Assembly: GCA_964057225.1 (NCBI GenBank)
Contig: OZ059898.1
Span: 10,726,001 to 10,790,000, forward strand
Origin: Auanema rhodensis
Lineage: Eukaryota > Nematoda > Chromadorea > Rhabditida > Rhabditidae
DNA length: 64,000 bases
Reading direction: 5' to 3'
In this document: piece by piece, positions 1 to 19,500 of the stretch
How the letters are laid out: every line of letters begins with the position of its first letter
How positions within the stretch are numbered: position 1 is the first letter of the stretch
The notes under the pieces: generated by a model
What the model was told of the DNA's origin: nothing
What the model saw: only the letters and a program-made list of their open reading frames with translations
The model's database searches: none
Program-made: the position numbers and the translations under genes

Positions 1-497
1 GGATATAAGCATAAGGCCCTTCATAAGAAGTGGGGCATCCCTAAAACATTATATTATTATATATTGAATAGAAACGAGTGAATAAACCTTAGGTAAAGGA
101 CATTCGAAAGGCAAACTATATGTGAAATTTCCAATCCAAGTGAAATGACCAGGTTCTAGTTTACCAGGTGGTCTTTCAAGAAGAGTGATGTCATTGTCGA
201 ATAATACCTACAAAACTGAAATAAAAAAACACAATTTTAAAGGAAAACCTTTTCAATGTCGTCTTTCTTCATTGGATCATTTAACCAAACAGATCTTCCC
301 TTCATCTGTAGTTTAACGGCATTGATAATGATAGGACGAGTTAATTCAATTTGAAGCTTTCCAGTTATAACTTCACCGCCTAGAACATTTTGAATTTTAA
401 TTTTTGAGCCCCAGTTAGAATAAAATTTACCTTTAAATACAGGTTCGGAACCGGCATCAAGCTGGATTTCAAACTTTGATATCACAGAATCCGTCAT
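1..497 (-). CDS. Alpha-arrestin (arrestin domain-containing) protein, N-terminal part, truncated by window edge
   Basis: Adaptor of the alpha-arrestin family, which links membrane cargo to ubiquitin ligases in endocytic sorting (family knowledge). Exons seen on the minus strand: 497-249, 207-88 and 40-1, the last running off the window. Each junction is phase 0 with GT/AG ends. The start is placed at 497 because residues from there (MTDSVISKFEIQLD) begin the arrestin N-domain, and an acceptor-like TTTAG lies just upstream at about 507; an in-frame ATG at 554 is less likely. Visible family hallmarks are a VITGKLQIELTRPI strand, a MKGRSVWLN strand, an ERPPGKLEPG loop, and the motif CPTSYEGPYAYI at the left edge, which matches the conserved PTSFEG-type motif. 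About 136 residues are present, roughly the N-terminal arrestin domain. The C-terminal domain and any PPxY motifs lie outside. Which nematode arrd paralogue it is cannot be told. Confidence 0.85.
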
Positions 498-3400
498 CTC
501 GCTACCTAAATTGAAACAACAATATGTTAGAGAATAATCTGTCCAGCACGTCATATGATAAGAAGAATAGTGGATACAATATCTTATACAATAATGAAAA
601 TACTAAAAGTACAAGGTTCTTAATTATTTTAAAGTTTTTGAGGATACAAAAGGAAAACCGTAAATGTAACAGCAATACGTGTTTCATTGATATAAAAGGT
701 AGGTAAATAGATTAATACTATGACAGTTACATGTTCAACAGATGAATCATGTCGCTCTTTCAAAATTAACGGAATGATTAAGAAAAGGGAACAAACAAAA
801 GAAAGAACTAATACGGTGATTTCACAACTTATTTTATTGAATGTAAGTTTTAAAAAATTAATTGTTAGGCAGGGAGTCCCATACATAAACAACAAAGAAC
901 ATAGACATATAAATTCAATTTCACCAGCTAAGCAGGGCAACAACAAAACAAAAAAAAGAGAAAAAGCTAACCCTTGATCCCAGAGAAAACGGTGTATAAC
1001 AATAATTGGAATGTTTCCAAGAAACAGATGGGTAGAATATAAACTAACGTTTAAAAAAACTACAAAAAAACAATCGTGTAGAATTCTTGCAGTAACAATA
1101 AAATAAACAACAAAAGGAACAAGGTAAAGAAAAAAATGTCATGATAGGCAATCATCATGTATCAGTCAGCACAAAAAAACATATGGCTGCAATATTATTT
1201 TTCCTTGAAATATTTAAAATGTTTTTATTTTTTGTAATTATCGCAAAACTTTTAATAAAACGAAACAATTATAATCTCAAAAGTAGGATTTAAAACAATA
1301 ATTTAAATCATTTCACGCTTATTGAAAAAAAATATTAGAAGCGGTTATTTCATGAGCAAAAAATTGCAAAATGATGGCACTTTGCATAAGATGAATAAGT
1401 GAAAAGAGAATGCTTATAGTTATTTTTTAGCTAAACACTTTGTCTGGTTCATAGAATCTTCTCTGTCTATTAAAACGATTGGCCTGCTTTCCGTCTGTAT
1501 TTAGAACAGATGTTAGAAATTTCTCGTTGTCTGTATATCTCATTAAAAACCGTTATATTTTTTTCACGAACAACGGCTAGAGATTAAAGAGAAAAGAAAG
1601 TAGAAAACAGCGAAACATAAGCATGTAGTGATGGAATAATTCTTTGCCTGGTTAATACATAAAAACCGGATTTTTTACCAAAGTGTGATAAATTACTAAT
1701 AAAGAAAGCAGTTTCAAGTATTTTAAGTAACTTCAATAGTAATCCCTATTAAAATAGGCTATGGAACCGAAACAAATGGCTAAAGTGGAAGAAATCGCTA
1801 CAAATGAAAGCTAAGCGTCAAAGATGAGCTTGGCTTTTTAATAATAATTCCGGTTAAAGGGTGAATGAAATGTTAAATTTTGTCTACATTTTGAAAAATC
1901 ATTTTGTTGTGATTTAAACAATGGGCAGAGAAACATAAGTTTTTAAATAATGTAATGATTGAATATCCACAAAATGTTGAATGGTATGATGGCGCTGCTG
2001 ATGAGCCCAACGATGCTTAGACCGATTAAAGAAATTGAATTAAGGTCGTCAATTGGCAAATAGCAGACGAGAAGATAAAAATTGATTAAAGAGGAAGCTA
2101 GAGCAATGTGAACCAAGTAAAGACAATATCATAAGCAGGATAGAGAGATTGCTTGCTTAATAAATGATGAGAGGAAGAGCTAATGAGGCGTTGAATTAGG
2201 GGAGGCCATAAAAGCTCAAGAGAGTAGTGAAGAATTATCTCTTGGCATGAGTAGAATGATGCTAAAGACGTTATTTGAAAAATAAGTTAGCGAAAAGATG
2301 ATGAAAAAAATACCAAATAAGGCAAATGGAAGCGATTAACTCTTTTTTAATTGCCCGTTTTTTAAGAGAAATTGTGGGAAATTAAGAAGAAAATATACAC
2401 TTAAATTTAATGCTATATAGAAAACTGTGGATAACAAAAAGTTAATAAGAGCACTTCGGTGTAAAATTTCTAGAAAATCAGGTGATACGTGTTTGAGATA
2501 AATAAGTTAAATAAGCAAAAATTAATATTTCAGGAATTTAACGCTCTCAAAAACAAAATAATTCAAACTAGTACTGGTTCTAATGCATATTGTAAGAAGC
2601 CGCAACGTTTCCTCCCTTAAGCTGTATCCTCCAACCTCAAATGTATGTTGGGAAAACATTTTTTTAAATTATGACCAAAATACCGAAAAAATTATTTGAA
2701 ATAAACTAAGAAACTGTGAAATAAAACTGCGTTTGAGCAGTTTTTAAATACTTCTAGAATGAAAATGAGAAAAGAAATTATTTTCATTCTTTACTTTCAG
2801 ATCTAGTAGTCCAGAATTCAGAAACAATATTTTGTAATTATGCTTGTCAAATAAGAATATCCTACTGTTAGTGCTCCTAAAGAGCCTGTTAGAGCTGGAA
2901 TCCATTTATTATAGATATTGCACAAAAAATTAAAAAGATATTCGGTTCAAATATTTGAACAGTCGCGTACACGAAACTCATAAATAACATGTGGATATAA
3001 TGGAGAAAACACTAGAAACAACAAGGCAAAATGAAAAAGTTAAATATACATGAATAAGTCAGCATATCGAATCTTGAAAACATTGTATAAGTTTCACAAC
3101 TTTGTATTCATATATACAACTGGAACTCAGGAGAACCACTTTTTAGAGAATATCATTTTACAAATAGTGAGTGCGAATCACAATCGCAGATTATGGCGAT
3201 TCTACGGGGCGTTCATAGCCTGATTGTGCTTAATCTGACTGCCGATTGGGAGATAACTCGAAGAGGACATCACACAGCGAAATAGAAGAGAGAAAATCAA
3301 CTAGAAGTAATAACATCGAGATGTAATGGAGGAAGCAAGAAGAGGGAAAAGATTTTATCCAGCCGTATTTTCATAATGCAGGTGCAATAAAATCATTAAT

Positions 3401-6031
3401 ACGTGTTTAAAAAATGAGTGATGTATGAACAATTTTACTAAACAACAAATGGGAGGATTCGAAAAAACTTCGTATCAGCTAGTAACGTGGGCAATAGATA
3501 TTGTGCATTAGCAGCAAAAATTAATTTAAAAAGTTGATCTCGTTATAAGCAAGAATTAGTACCATAAATGTTTCAACTGTTTATCAAAAAAGTTACTAAA
3601 TAATGATTTTAAAGGTAAAAAAACCAGCAAAATAAGCTGATGGAAGATGCAATACACAGGTAACAAAAAATTCTGATTTAAAACAAAATAGAAAATAGCA
3701 ATTGATTTCAGTATTATATCTGATAAAAAGAAAACCACCCATCAAACAAGTATTCAACTGTTTTGAAAACACGTGAAAGATCGACATACAAACATTATAC
3801 TGCACAAGCAGGTAACGCATAACAACATAAGAAAGAATATAATCAAAATAAAAATGAGTTTGCTCATAATCATTTCAGAAACGAAGATCAAGTTGAACAT
3901 GTAAATGCAAATCAATGGGAGGAGTAAATGAACAAGGAGACATAGAGGATAGAAGATTTAGCTTTCAGCAATTTCAAGAAGATTGGTTGAGACATTAGTA
4001 GATAAATGAGCTCCAACAAACAACCTAATTTGAAAAAATAGTGTCAGAGAAAAATGGATAGCAAAGAGAGCACCGAAGAGAAAATGATATAGCGAGAGAA
4101 GAAAGACAAACGGAAAAGGGAAGGCATTATGTAAAAATTGTTTAGCAAAATGAATATTTTCTGCTGTTTTACTAGTACCCTTTGACCTCAAGATAGTTAG
4201 AAATATAAGTGAAAATTAAATGGGTTCACTTAGTATTCAAAATGTGAAAATTAATGAATTTCGAATGTGCACGACAACATATTAATATAAGACAACTATA
4301 CCTAGCAAAATATTAATTATTATAACAGCATGAAACTTATAACGAATTAATTGTCAAAGTCATAAATCAGTATGAAAACTGGAAGTAATCAAGTAGGCAT
4401 GAGTTGAAACATTATCACTAAATATTTGCAGACGAATACAAACGTGTGGTACTAAAACAAATTGGTGAATATAAAAATAAAAGGACGGAAAGTCAAAAGT
4501 TCATTTGAAGTAGACAGCATGCTTCAGTCTGGGAATAAGGACAATAAATATTATTATTCCTTAATGATATTAGGAGAAATAAGAGGAAAGGAAACAATGT
4601 ATTGAGTTAAGAACGAATAAGATGTGAAAAAGAGAAAAAACGAAAGAGGTCAAACAAACCAAGAAGACTGAAGCAATATTTGACTGGAACTGAAACCTTC
4701 AATGAAGTGGTGCTAGGAGAACTGCAACCAAGATATGATGAAATTGAAGAAATAATGGCTGGCATAGTGCGGGGGATATAAATCAATCGATAATCAACTT
4801 GACAAACACAACTCATGTTGCTGGAAAACGACAGACTGTGAAAAGAGAGATCGGAAAAAAAAGGAATGAATAGGGAAATACTGAAAGAAAAGGGGAGAGT
4901 GGGAGGAAAAGAAAAGATGAGGAACATTAGGGAGAAATGAAGTGAAAAGGAAAAGACATGAGTTTGAGAATGGGTCTTAAGAAGACAAAGATAAGGTGCG
5001 GAACGAAGTGTTATGTATTGTTTCATAAATACTACTGGAATAAACAACATTTTGGTTTCATTAAAGTTATATTGTTTTTTTACAGATACTCTCGGTAATG
5101 CCAGTGGCGCAATAATTCCATTCCCATTGTGAAAGATTTACATGAGAAAATTGATTAATTTCAATTTTCACTCGCCGACTTTTCCTGTTGATTGGGTGTT
5201 TTTTTTTTATCAAATTTGAGGAACTATTGTAGGAATCTAACATATATGTTAAGTGTATATTATTCTAGTCAGAAATAGTCTTAATTGTAACATTTGGTTA
5301 AAGGAATTGTGACATTAAGTAAATCTCAATTTGTCCGTAAAAGCGGATGTTGGCAATGAATATTCTTGGTAATGCTTGACGATAGATGTTCAATAGGCTC
5401 ATACCTAGGATGGTCTATTCAAAATGAATGAATTTAGAATTGAAACAAAATAAATATTTTATAAACAAAAATCAATTCTTAGTAATTTAGTGAGAAAAAC
5501 AAAAATAAAAATTAGCAACATTGTTTTTTTCGTAAAAAAGGTTTAACTACAGGTCATCGGGTCATTTAAACGGCTCAGGTCACTAGGTCACCGTCCGGAA
5601 CATCACTATTTCAGAGCCAAAAGCAGTCAGCTGTTTAGGAACAAAGTTGCAGCCGCCGAAAGGGGACATTTTTCTAGGAACTCATATGAAAAGGAGACCA
5701 AACATGCCGATGACCTATCGTGTAATTACCCACATTGTTTCATTTCATGAATTATGCATATAATTATAATTAAAATATTTAACTAATGGTTAAATGAATT
5801 AAAACAAAAAATTTAATTTTTCCTAGCAAGAGAAACCCGAGAAACTACGTTTCAGTTGTTATTGAAAATTATTTTTACTCTTCTTTATTCTCCAAGTGTT
5901 TTGATATTTTAATAAATAATGAAAATGTAATTCTATAATTGACATTCATAGTATTTTGTCTAAAGCGCTTCATGAACTTTCTATTTTCAATTTATTTTTT
6001 TACTACTTCTCCAAACATTCATCAAATCTTT
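498..6031. other. Intergenic flank upstream of the arrestin gene
   Basis: AT-rich DNA with no exon chain I can support on either strand. Open frames near 502-977, 3556-4191 and 4607-5050 are short and low in complexity; the plus strand is A/G-rich at 3950-5000, which gives Phe/Ser/Leu-rich minus-strand frames. The notable content is the AGGTCA cluster at 5551-5590. The first few hundred bases should hold the arrestin promoter, but I see no defined element there. Confidence 0.6.
5551..5590 (+). promoter_or_regulatory. Two DR2 AGGTCA direct repeats (nuclear-receptor-type sites)
   Basis: AGGTCA at 5551-5556 and GGGTCA at 5559-5564 form a direct repeat with 2-nt spacing. AGGTCA at 5577-5582 and AGGTCA at 5585-5590 form a second repeat with the same spacing. 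A reverse half-site TGACCT lies at 5711-5716. Direct repeats of this hexamer are classical nuclear hormone receptor sites; binding here is inferred. The surrounding 150 bp is richer in GC than its flanks. Confidence 0.45.
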
Positions 6032-6445
6032 TTATAGGTTTTCGAGTCTGAGAATAAGTCTATGGTTTGTTATTAAAACTATTTTATTGATTTGCTGGCT
6101 ACTAGTAAGACATTGGCAACGAAAACAAAAATATTTGATAACTTTATTATAATGAATACTGGGATGCATGTAAATATTTGGAATAAAGTTACTAATTCTT
6201 TGTACATGGTTAATAATTCGCGCAGCTATGTTGCCATTTTTCTTCTCCTGTGCATCTAGTTCCTGGTAATATTTGGTTTTATACTCTCTTATTTTGGTAT
6301 AGAGATCAATGAATTCCACAGGTCTATAGAATTCATTAGCAAATCTAGTGCTATTCAAATTACAATTGTTTTTGCTGAGAAACTTCACAAGATTGCATGG
6401 AAACTTCAGCGTTGCTAACCTCGAAGCAGTGTTTTGGAACAGCTA
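6032..6445 (-). CDS. Unrecognised short open frame, possible exon
   Basis: The frame is open from a plausible acceptor (TTTCTAG, ending at about 6446) to a stop at 6032, about 137 codons. The first two thirds have ordinary protein-like composition (for example FIDLYTKIREYKTKYY and QELDAQEKKNGNIAAR). The last 50 codons are Ile/Leu/Tyr-rich and may be intron or UTR. A tiny upstream exon with ATG near 6490 is possible but weak. No domain or family is recognised. It stands alone, about 2.5 kb upstream of the channel gene and on the opposite strand. It could be a lineage-specific gene or chance. Confidence 0.25.
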
Positions 6446-8989
6446 GAAATATGAAAAAAAAATGACAATGAACACAAAGAACAACATTATTAAAAACACT
6501 TATATCCTAGTAATCTATCAGTAGTCCTTAATATTATATATAATCATATGTTATATAATGTTTTAATCTACGAAACAGTTTATATGAAATATTTTCATAT
6601 TTACTTTGGGGCATAGAATCTTATGAAACAGTAGTTACTGTAGAATTTCAGCGCCGTAAAATATCTCACTTTTCAAAAAGTAGGCACTTCAGGAAGTGAG
6701 CCTTAAAATATTTAACAATTCATGTTATCAAACAAGTTTTTACTGTTAAATTACTTTCGATATTCTCTAGTCAGATATAACAGAAGTTTTCAAATATTTC
6801 TTGCTTTAACAACGTAAATTTCATGAAACTTGTATATTTTGAAGTATTCAAAAGACACGAGCATTATTAACATTTCAACAAATTATTATTCAGGATAAAC
6901 TTATATTCGATGTATATGCATTTGAACTTTTTTCCCTTTCCCTTTTATATATAAATTTGCATTGCGATATCGAACACTAAACTTATATATATATTTAAAA
7001 TTTGAATGCAATGACAAGATAAAAGTTTATTGGTTAAAACGACGCAAAGCACAGGGGTTACCAAAGTTTTAATTCGATTTTTTTGATAATTAAGTTATTT
7101 CTATTCATGCTATATACGAAAACCAAATTTATCGTAACAACTCAAGATATTTTCCTGCATAATGTTATCAATTTGGATTTATTCTGATCGGTAGCTTGGA
7201 AGTCCAGTTGTAATTTTTGTTTAATTCCAATGTTTTCATCTATGTTCGTTCTGTTCAATAAAATATGCTTGTTTCATCTTTTTTGTTGTAGTTTTGACCT
7301 TCTTTATCTTTCCGTCCTGACATACGAATTGTAATTTCATACTAAAACCTCTTGAATTTTATGTTAATAATATACTACATAGAAATATTCTTCAAGTCAC
7401 GCAAACTTCAAATTAAAACTTATTTCCTTTTTTATTGATACAAAGAAATGAACTTATCGTTGGTTTTTTTAAACCAGAATTGAAAACATTACACAATATT
7501 GATTAAATACAAATGAGCAAATATGCTTAGGCAACTATAATTAAGATGCTTCAAGACGCAATAGCTATTGCTGAAACTTCTACTAAACACTGTCCAAATG
7601 GACATGAAGGCTGTCAAGTATTAAGTTTATATGCTGCTTTACTCCAATAGCTCGCTTACAACTAAATGGTTTCCGCCTTGGACCAGTTTGGTCGTCATCA
7701 TCGTTGTCCGAAAAATTCTCTTCCCTTTACCATGAGAAATTCATAATATTTAAGCAGAAAAGGTGTTTTTTTGGAACCTGGAGAATATTATTAAGAGCAA
7801 CAGAAATGTTTTCTATTGATTTTTTGAACGACATATGAAACGTAGAAACTTCTTATCTTCACAAATTACAGTTTTATTGGAGGAGATTAAAAATTTTCAA
7901 AATATATATTGCGTTGGGTAACGTAATCTTGTATTAAGATTTCGAAAAATACCTATTGGTGAAGTTAAAGTTGAATCAATCTTCTGGAAAAAAGATTTCC
8001 TCTCAGGCGTTCGAAGGAAAAAAACAGCAGTACTAACGTTGAAGTCAAAAATAAATTGACGAACTAGACCAAAAAAATTTCTATATTCATTATAGAATAT
8101 AGAATATGAGTTACATTCATAATGAAAAGATGGTTACATGAATTTGTGCATAAAGTTGACAAGATTCTAACCTAAAGTTGTTAATGATCAAAACTCAGTT
8201 AGTTCCATTCAGACATTTCATCAGAATTTTATTTTGAACTGCAGGAAAATGTAGTAAAACGCTGTATACTTAAATGATGGTAAAGTACTTGGGGAGAGAA
8301 AATTATTGCTTTGTTAGTTTGCGATGGGAAAACAATTTGAATTTAGTTTCTGATTTTTGTATCGCAACTCGACACAATTTCCTTGGGAGGAATACTGCCA
8401 AACTTTGTTTTATGGTATCAAAAATGAAATTGTAAATATTTCTTTTTAGTGTATAGTTAGAAACTAATTTTCTACAAATAATATTTTCGTTTCTTTTGTA
8501 TAAGGTGTCATATTCTAATCCGCAGAATCTCGAACATTTGAATGATCGACCCTTTTTTTGTCTTTTCTCTTTTAAGTATTTGTCACTTTTATTTCCTCCT
8601 CTTAAACCTCTATTTCAAAAAAAAAAACTAGTAGTAGTATTTTAGTTGATCCAAGATGAATCCAGAATTGAGTCTGACGACTAGGTGGCAGTGGAAGCTG
8701 AGGGGTGGAGAAAGTAAGGCGTGGTCCCAAAATGCCAGAGGAAGACTAAGAGAAAGATGAGTGAAGCGGATGAAGGCGCGCTCCTGGAACTGACGTTTTT
8801 CTATGATCGGTCTTCTTATCTTATGAAATCCTTTGCTGAATATATTCAAGTTAGATCTACATATGCATTAGTTAATTATCTCAACTGTTTGTCATTTTAT
8901 TTAAGTTTCTAAAAACTAATTTCCAGTACTTCATTCTTTAAAATATATTGCATATTTTCAATTTATTTCATTTTACGATTCAATTTTAG
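6446..8989. other. Intergenic flank upstream of the ion-channel gene
   Basis: AT-rich, with no coding chain seen. A GC-richer block at about 8650-8800, some 200 bp before the channel start, may be promoter or 5' UTR; short frames on both strands there look like chance. An acceptor-like TTTTAG at 8984-8989 precedes the start codon, so a 5' UTR intron or a spliced-leader site is likely. Confidence 0.5.
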
Positions 8990-8997
8990 ACACCAGT

Positions 8998-15391
<6,394 letters not shown>

Positions 15392-16528
15392 AAATCGTTT
15401 ATATAAATACGATCAAGACAACGGGTTTATCAGCTTTTAACAATCGGATCTGAAATATTGATGTTATGAATTCATATCATTTAATATTTTTAGCATGAAG
15501 TTCATCAAAATCTTATTTTACAGTTATTCTACTTATCCCCAATATGCGTAGGCTGAAATAAAATGTTAATATATAATTATGCGTATAGACTTTTGAAATT
15601 ACCTGTTTTTCAATCAGATTTCTCCAAAATTTCTAACGTGTTAAAAGGTGATAAAAATTATAGAAATAAAACAGAACAACACACTCTAAAAAACAGGCTG
15701 AAAATACTTTAAAATTAGGTTTTTCTTATGCTGCATAAGCATGAAAAAGTAATGGTGTTTGAAGTTGGCGCGTATACAACGCCTGACGTAAACATGGTGT
15801 TGCGAAAATGTGTGGCATGGCGTTTATTTGGCTATTGATCGGCCTAAAGATATTTTTGATAAAAATACTGATATTTCGAAAGTTTATTAGTTTTTATTCT
15901 AAAAAAGTTAACAATAACAGATCTGCTTTTAATATATAATTTCTATTTTAAGTACTTAATTTTCATTAAATGAATTTTAGTTATTTTGAACTTCTATGAA
16001 GATTCAGCACTTAACGTGTGCATGATTCACAGAGATATTTTAATATTTTTATATATAGGTAAGTAAAGGATTTTTCTTGTTCATTTTTTCCTAAAATTTT
16101 ATATCAATTATGATTGTGCAAATGAATTCTTTTCATATTAGATTTATTTTCAATTCATTTTTTTTCATTACTGATCTATTGTCTTTTCAAAGACTGTTTC
16201 ACATCTGAAATTGAACATATAGTAGGAAAATAAAAATAAAAATACATAGAATGAAACATTGCAAAGATATGAAGTTAAGACATTTAATGGAGGGAAATAT
16301 GAAAATATATTTCGGTACAGATTCGTCGAAAGTGAAAAGTATCTAGGTGATAATGTGCTATACGAATCAATCAATAGTTTGCAAGCGGTTCACGTGAGAC
16401 GCGTGAATTACCTTTATTTTGTTGGAATTAAGTATAAATCTATAGCTGCTGCGAGTTTTATAATTGAGGAAAATGTCAGAGATTAACGTTTTAATATGTA
16501 TTCCACTGTTTTACTAGAACTTTACAGA
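15392..16528. other. Channel 3' region and promoter region of the PNUTS-like gene
   Basis: AATAAA at 15557-15562, 166 nt after the channel stop, is the likely poly(A) signal. Further on lie a CRE-like TGACGTAA (15784-15791) and, at 16389-16407, an imperfect inverted repeat TTCACG-N7-CGTGAA containing the E-box CACGTG (16391-16396). A 75-codon frame at 16259-16486 has no homology I recognise. An acceptor-like TTTTACTAG ends at 16518, 10 nt before the next start codon, compatible with spliced-leader addition. Confidence 0.5.
15557..15562 (+). terminator. Poly(A) signal of the channel gene
   Basis: Canonical AATAAA 166 nt downstream of the TAG stop; no other good candidate lies nearer. Confidence 0.55.
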
Positions 16529-19500
16529 ATGATGTATGGAGATAGTGCGTTAGAAGTGGAGTTAGATGATCTGACCGATGAGTTTGCTGCTGAATGTGCA
16601 GCTAACACAAAAACTCATCGGGAAACATATCAGCCAGATATGCAGATGGCCAGTTCTTCTTATGTCGATCCACCACCAATGGTTAGGATTGCGTTAGAAG
16701 TTTGTATTTATGTGAAAGTATTACAGGATATTTCCCTAGAGAATCAGTATCGTTACATGGATCAAATGGGTTCAGGAATGTACATACAAGATAACAATTA
16801 TTCTGGGGTAAGCTTTTTTTAATATGTTGTTACTTTGTTTCTTTTTAGTTTCAAACGGGCCATCTAGATAATAGTCTGGAGCATCAAAAATATAATTATA
16901 GTAATTCTATTGTAATGTGTCCGCAATCTCAGGTATCAAGTGTATTTATTTGTTTTTAAATTAAATTATTGCTTAAGAGTTATATTATGCCAAGTACTAT
17001 GAACAATTCGGTTAATTATAATGAGTATATGCCTGATAACTCTCAACATGTGATCCAAAAGGTGATTCTAAGATGTCAATGATCTGTTTTATAAGTTGTA
17101 TTTGTAGATTCACCTAATGCCTTATAATCAAATGGAGCCAGATCAAGTTTGTACATTAATATGTATAAAATTTATATGATATCTTTTCAGAAAATTGTCT
17201 ACAAACGGGTAGCACCATCTTCAGCACATCAACAACAAATGCTTTATGTTCAGCCTAAACAAGGATTACCGCCCAAGCAGGTTGGCTTTTAATAACTTTT
17301 GATTAGTATTAGCATAACAGTTTATAAACTTATGAACATGGTATTCTAGGTCCGCCTCATCTCTAGACCGCAGGTTGTGTCATCTGCTGTAGGTAGCACA
17401 TTGTACAAAAATTCGTATCAACGAATACATTCATCTGATACTGAGGTTTTAACCTCAACTCCTGAAGCTATTTCGAGAATGGTATTTATTCATTTTGATG
17501 TGCTTCAACGGTAGTAATTTCCTAGGTCGATCATGGGGATTATGTTCGTCCTTCTCTTCATGTTCAGCCATCCACGTCGTTGAATTCGTTTGAACAGTCA
17601 GCATATAGATTTTATAACATTCAAGATACTGTTACACCCAGCGGATCTTCTAGTTGTATAACAGTTAATGTTAACAATGCTCCTAACAATACTATATCAA
17701 CCAATAATAGTCTCAAGCCCCTCACTTTGACAGTTCCCAAGAAGAAAAAGCCAGAGAATGTGGCGTTGAGTGCCACGTACGTATTTTACTTATTTGATAA
17801 TATTATTTTGGAATATATTCGTTGTTCTTGTTGAACGAAATTAACTCAGTGATTCTTTTCAATAGATATTCATTGTGTTCTGGGAATCTTTAATTTGCAG
17901 CGAATTAGCTCAAGCAGCTGCTCTTCAACGGATTGGAACAGATGAAGGTTGGAAACAAATGAATAATTGGCTTAAACAGGCCGAAAAAGAGAAAAAAAAT
18001 GTCCATCTTAAGGATCTGCTACGTCAATGTCTACAGGTAGAATAGTTTTCTTATCCGGCTAATTAAGAGCTATATACCCTGTTGACTAAATTGGTGGGGT
18101 AGCAGGTAGATAACTCGCGCCGGATAATTTACTGTAAAAGGAGTACTGTGGCGTGCACCATGCTTAGCGTCCTGGTTTATCTTTGACACGGGCACTTTAT
18201 TTTCGATCACTGGGCTAACAACGCTGTCGTTATCACTTTCTTTTGCTTGCATAATCACTATCCAAATTTAACTCAATTCTCTTGGGAAACTACTCGGTGC
18301 ATTTCTTAGCATATCTTATATCGTTAATGTTCGTAAGCGCTTCATTTGAAGTTCTTTTATATGTTACTCTCTTTATCGTCTTGAACTTTCTCGTATCTTT
18401 CGTCGTAGCTAACCTCGCTCTTAAAATTTTTTGTGCTCTTGTTTTTTCCGCTTTTAACAATTATCTAATTCCCTTTCTAAGTTTTAATTTTAAGGCGAAG
18501 GTGTCCGTTGACCTTCTCATGTCAAACGACACTCCAAAGTTTGTAAGGAGATTATCAAAGGAGCATACAGATTCAGGTTTAGAACTTCCATATGATATTT
18601 ATTACATGAGTTTTATTCAAGATATTAAAAAGTTATCTAGTAGTTGTGTAACTAAATGGAAACAAGAAGTTGCTAATCCAGAAGTTCCGAAGAAAGAGAA
18701 AAAAAAGAAAGTTGCTCCTGTTGTTAGTGATTATGATGAGGACGACGATAAGTAATAATTGCAAACTCTCACGATATCAAATCTTATTCTTCTTCAGAGC
18801 GGACGATAAGATGGATAGTCCTATGAAAATTCATGAGAGGAAAGCTGAGAAGAGAAGATCTTCTTCTGAAACAGAAGAGTGAGAATTATTAATCAGTATT
18901 CACTCTATTTTTTTTATTTTAGTGGTAAAAAACAGAAGGAGAAGAAGAATAAAGTAAAAGCTAAAGTTTACACTGCGAAATCACGTTTAACAGGTTTGTT
19001 GTGTCCATGTCCGAATAGTTTTCTATTTGTTTGTAAATTTCAGGTACTGAAATCATTCCACCAGCGGCTTTCTCTGTTGCCGCTAATAGTTTCTCGTTAT
19101 ATGTATTGGGGTTTTGTAATTTAATTAAGTGTATACTTCAATATAGTATATTTTATCATAAATACATCACAATCAAGGTGATTGTAAGATGTGAAATGAA
19201 TATGAAAAATGTCATAAAATGAAACAAAAATATGTAGGCTTAAAAGCCATATAGATCAAACATCTAGAGAAAATGGAAAAGTTCTATATTTATCGGAAAA
19301 TAGATCAAATTATGTATTTTCGAAGAGGGGAAGGTAAAATTGAAACTATTATTAGACAGAGAAATCGCTGGTATACTATTATTATTATTTGACTTTATTT
19401 GTGAAAAGAAAATAAGGTTCGCCTATTTAGGGTTAGAAGAACCTGAAGAGGCTAAACCACCAGAGCCAAAAAGAAAACGAGAAAGTTTGGAAACTACGAA

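Noticed and set aside
4607-5050. 147-codon minus-strand frame
   Set aside because: Low-complexity Ser/Phe/Leu sequence from an A/G-rich strand; no acceptor, donor or homology signal.
18282-18755. Plus-strand frame of 157 codons with a hydrophobic start
   Set aside because: The hydrophobic part is the 458-nt PNUTS intron; only the last half is exon, and it also contains a 45-nt intron.
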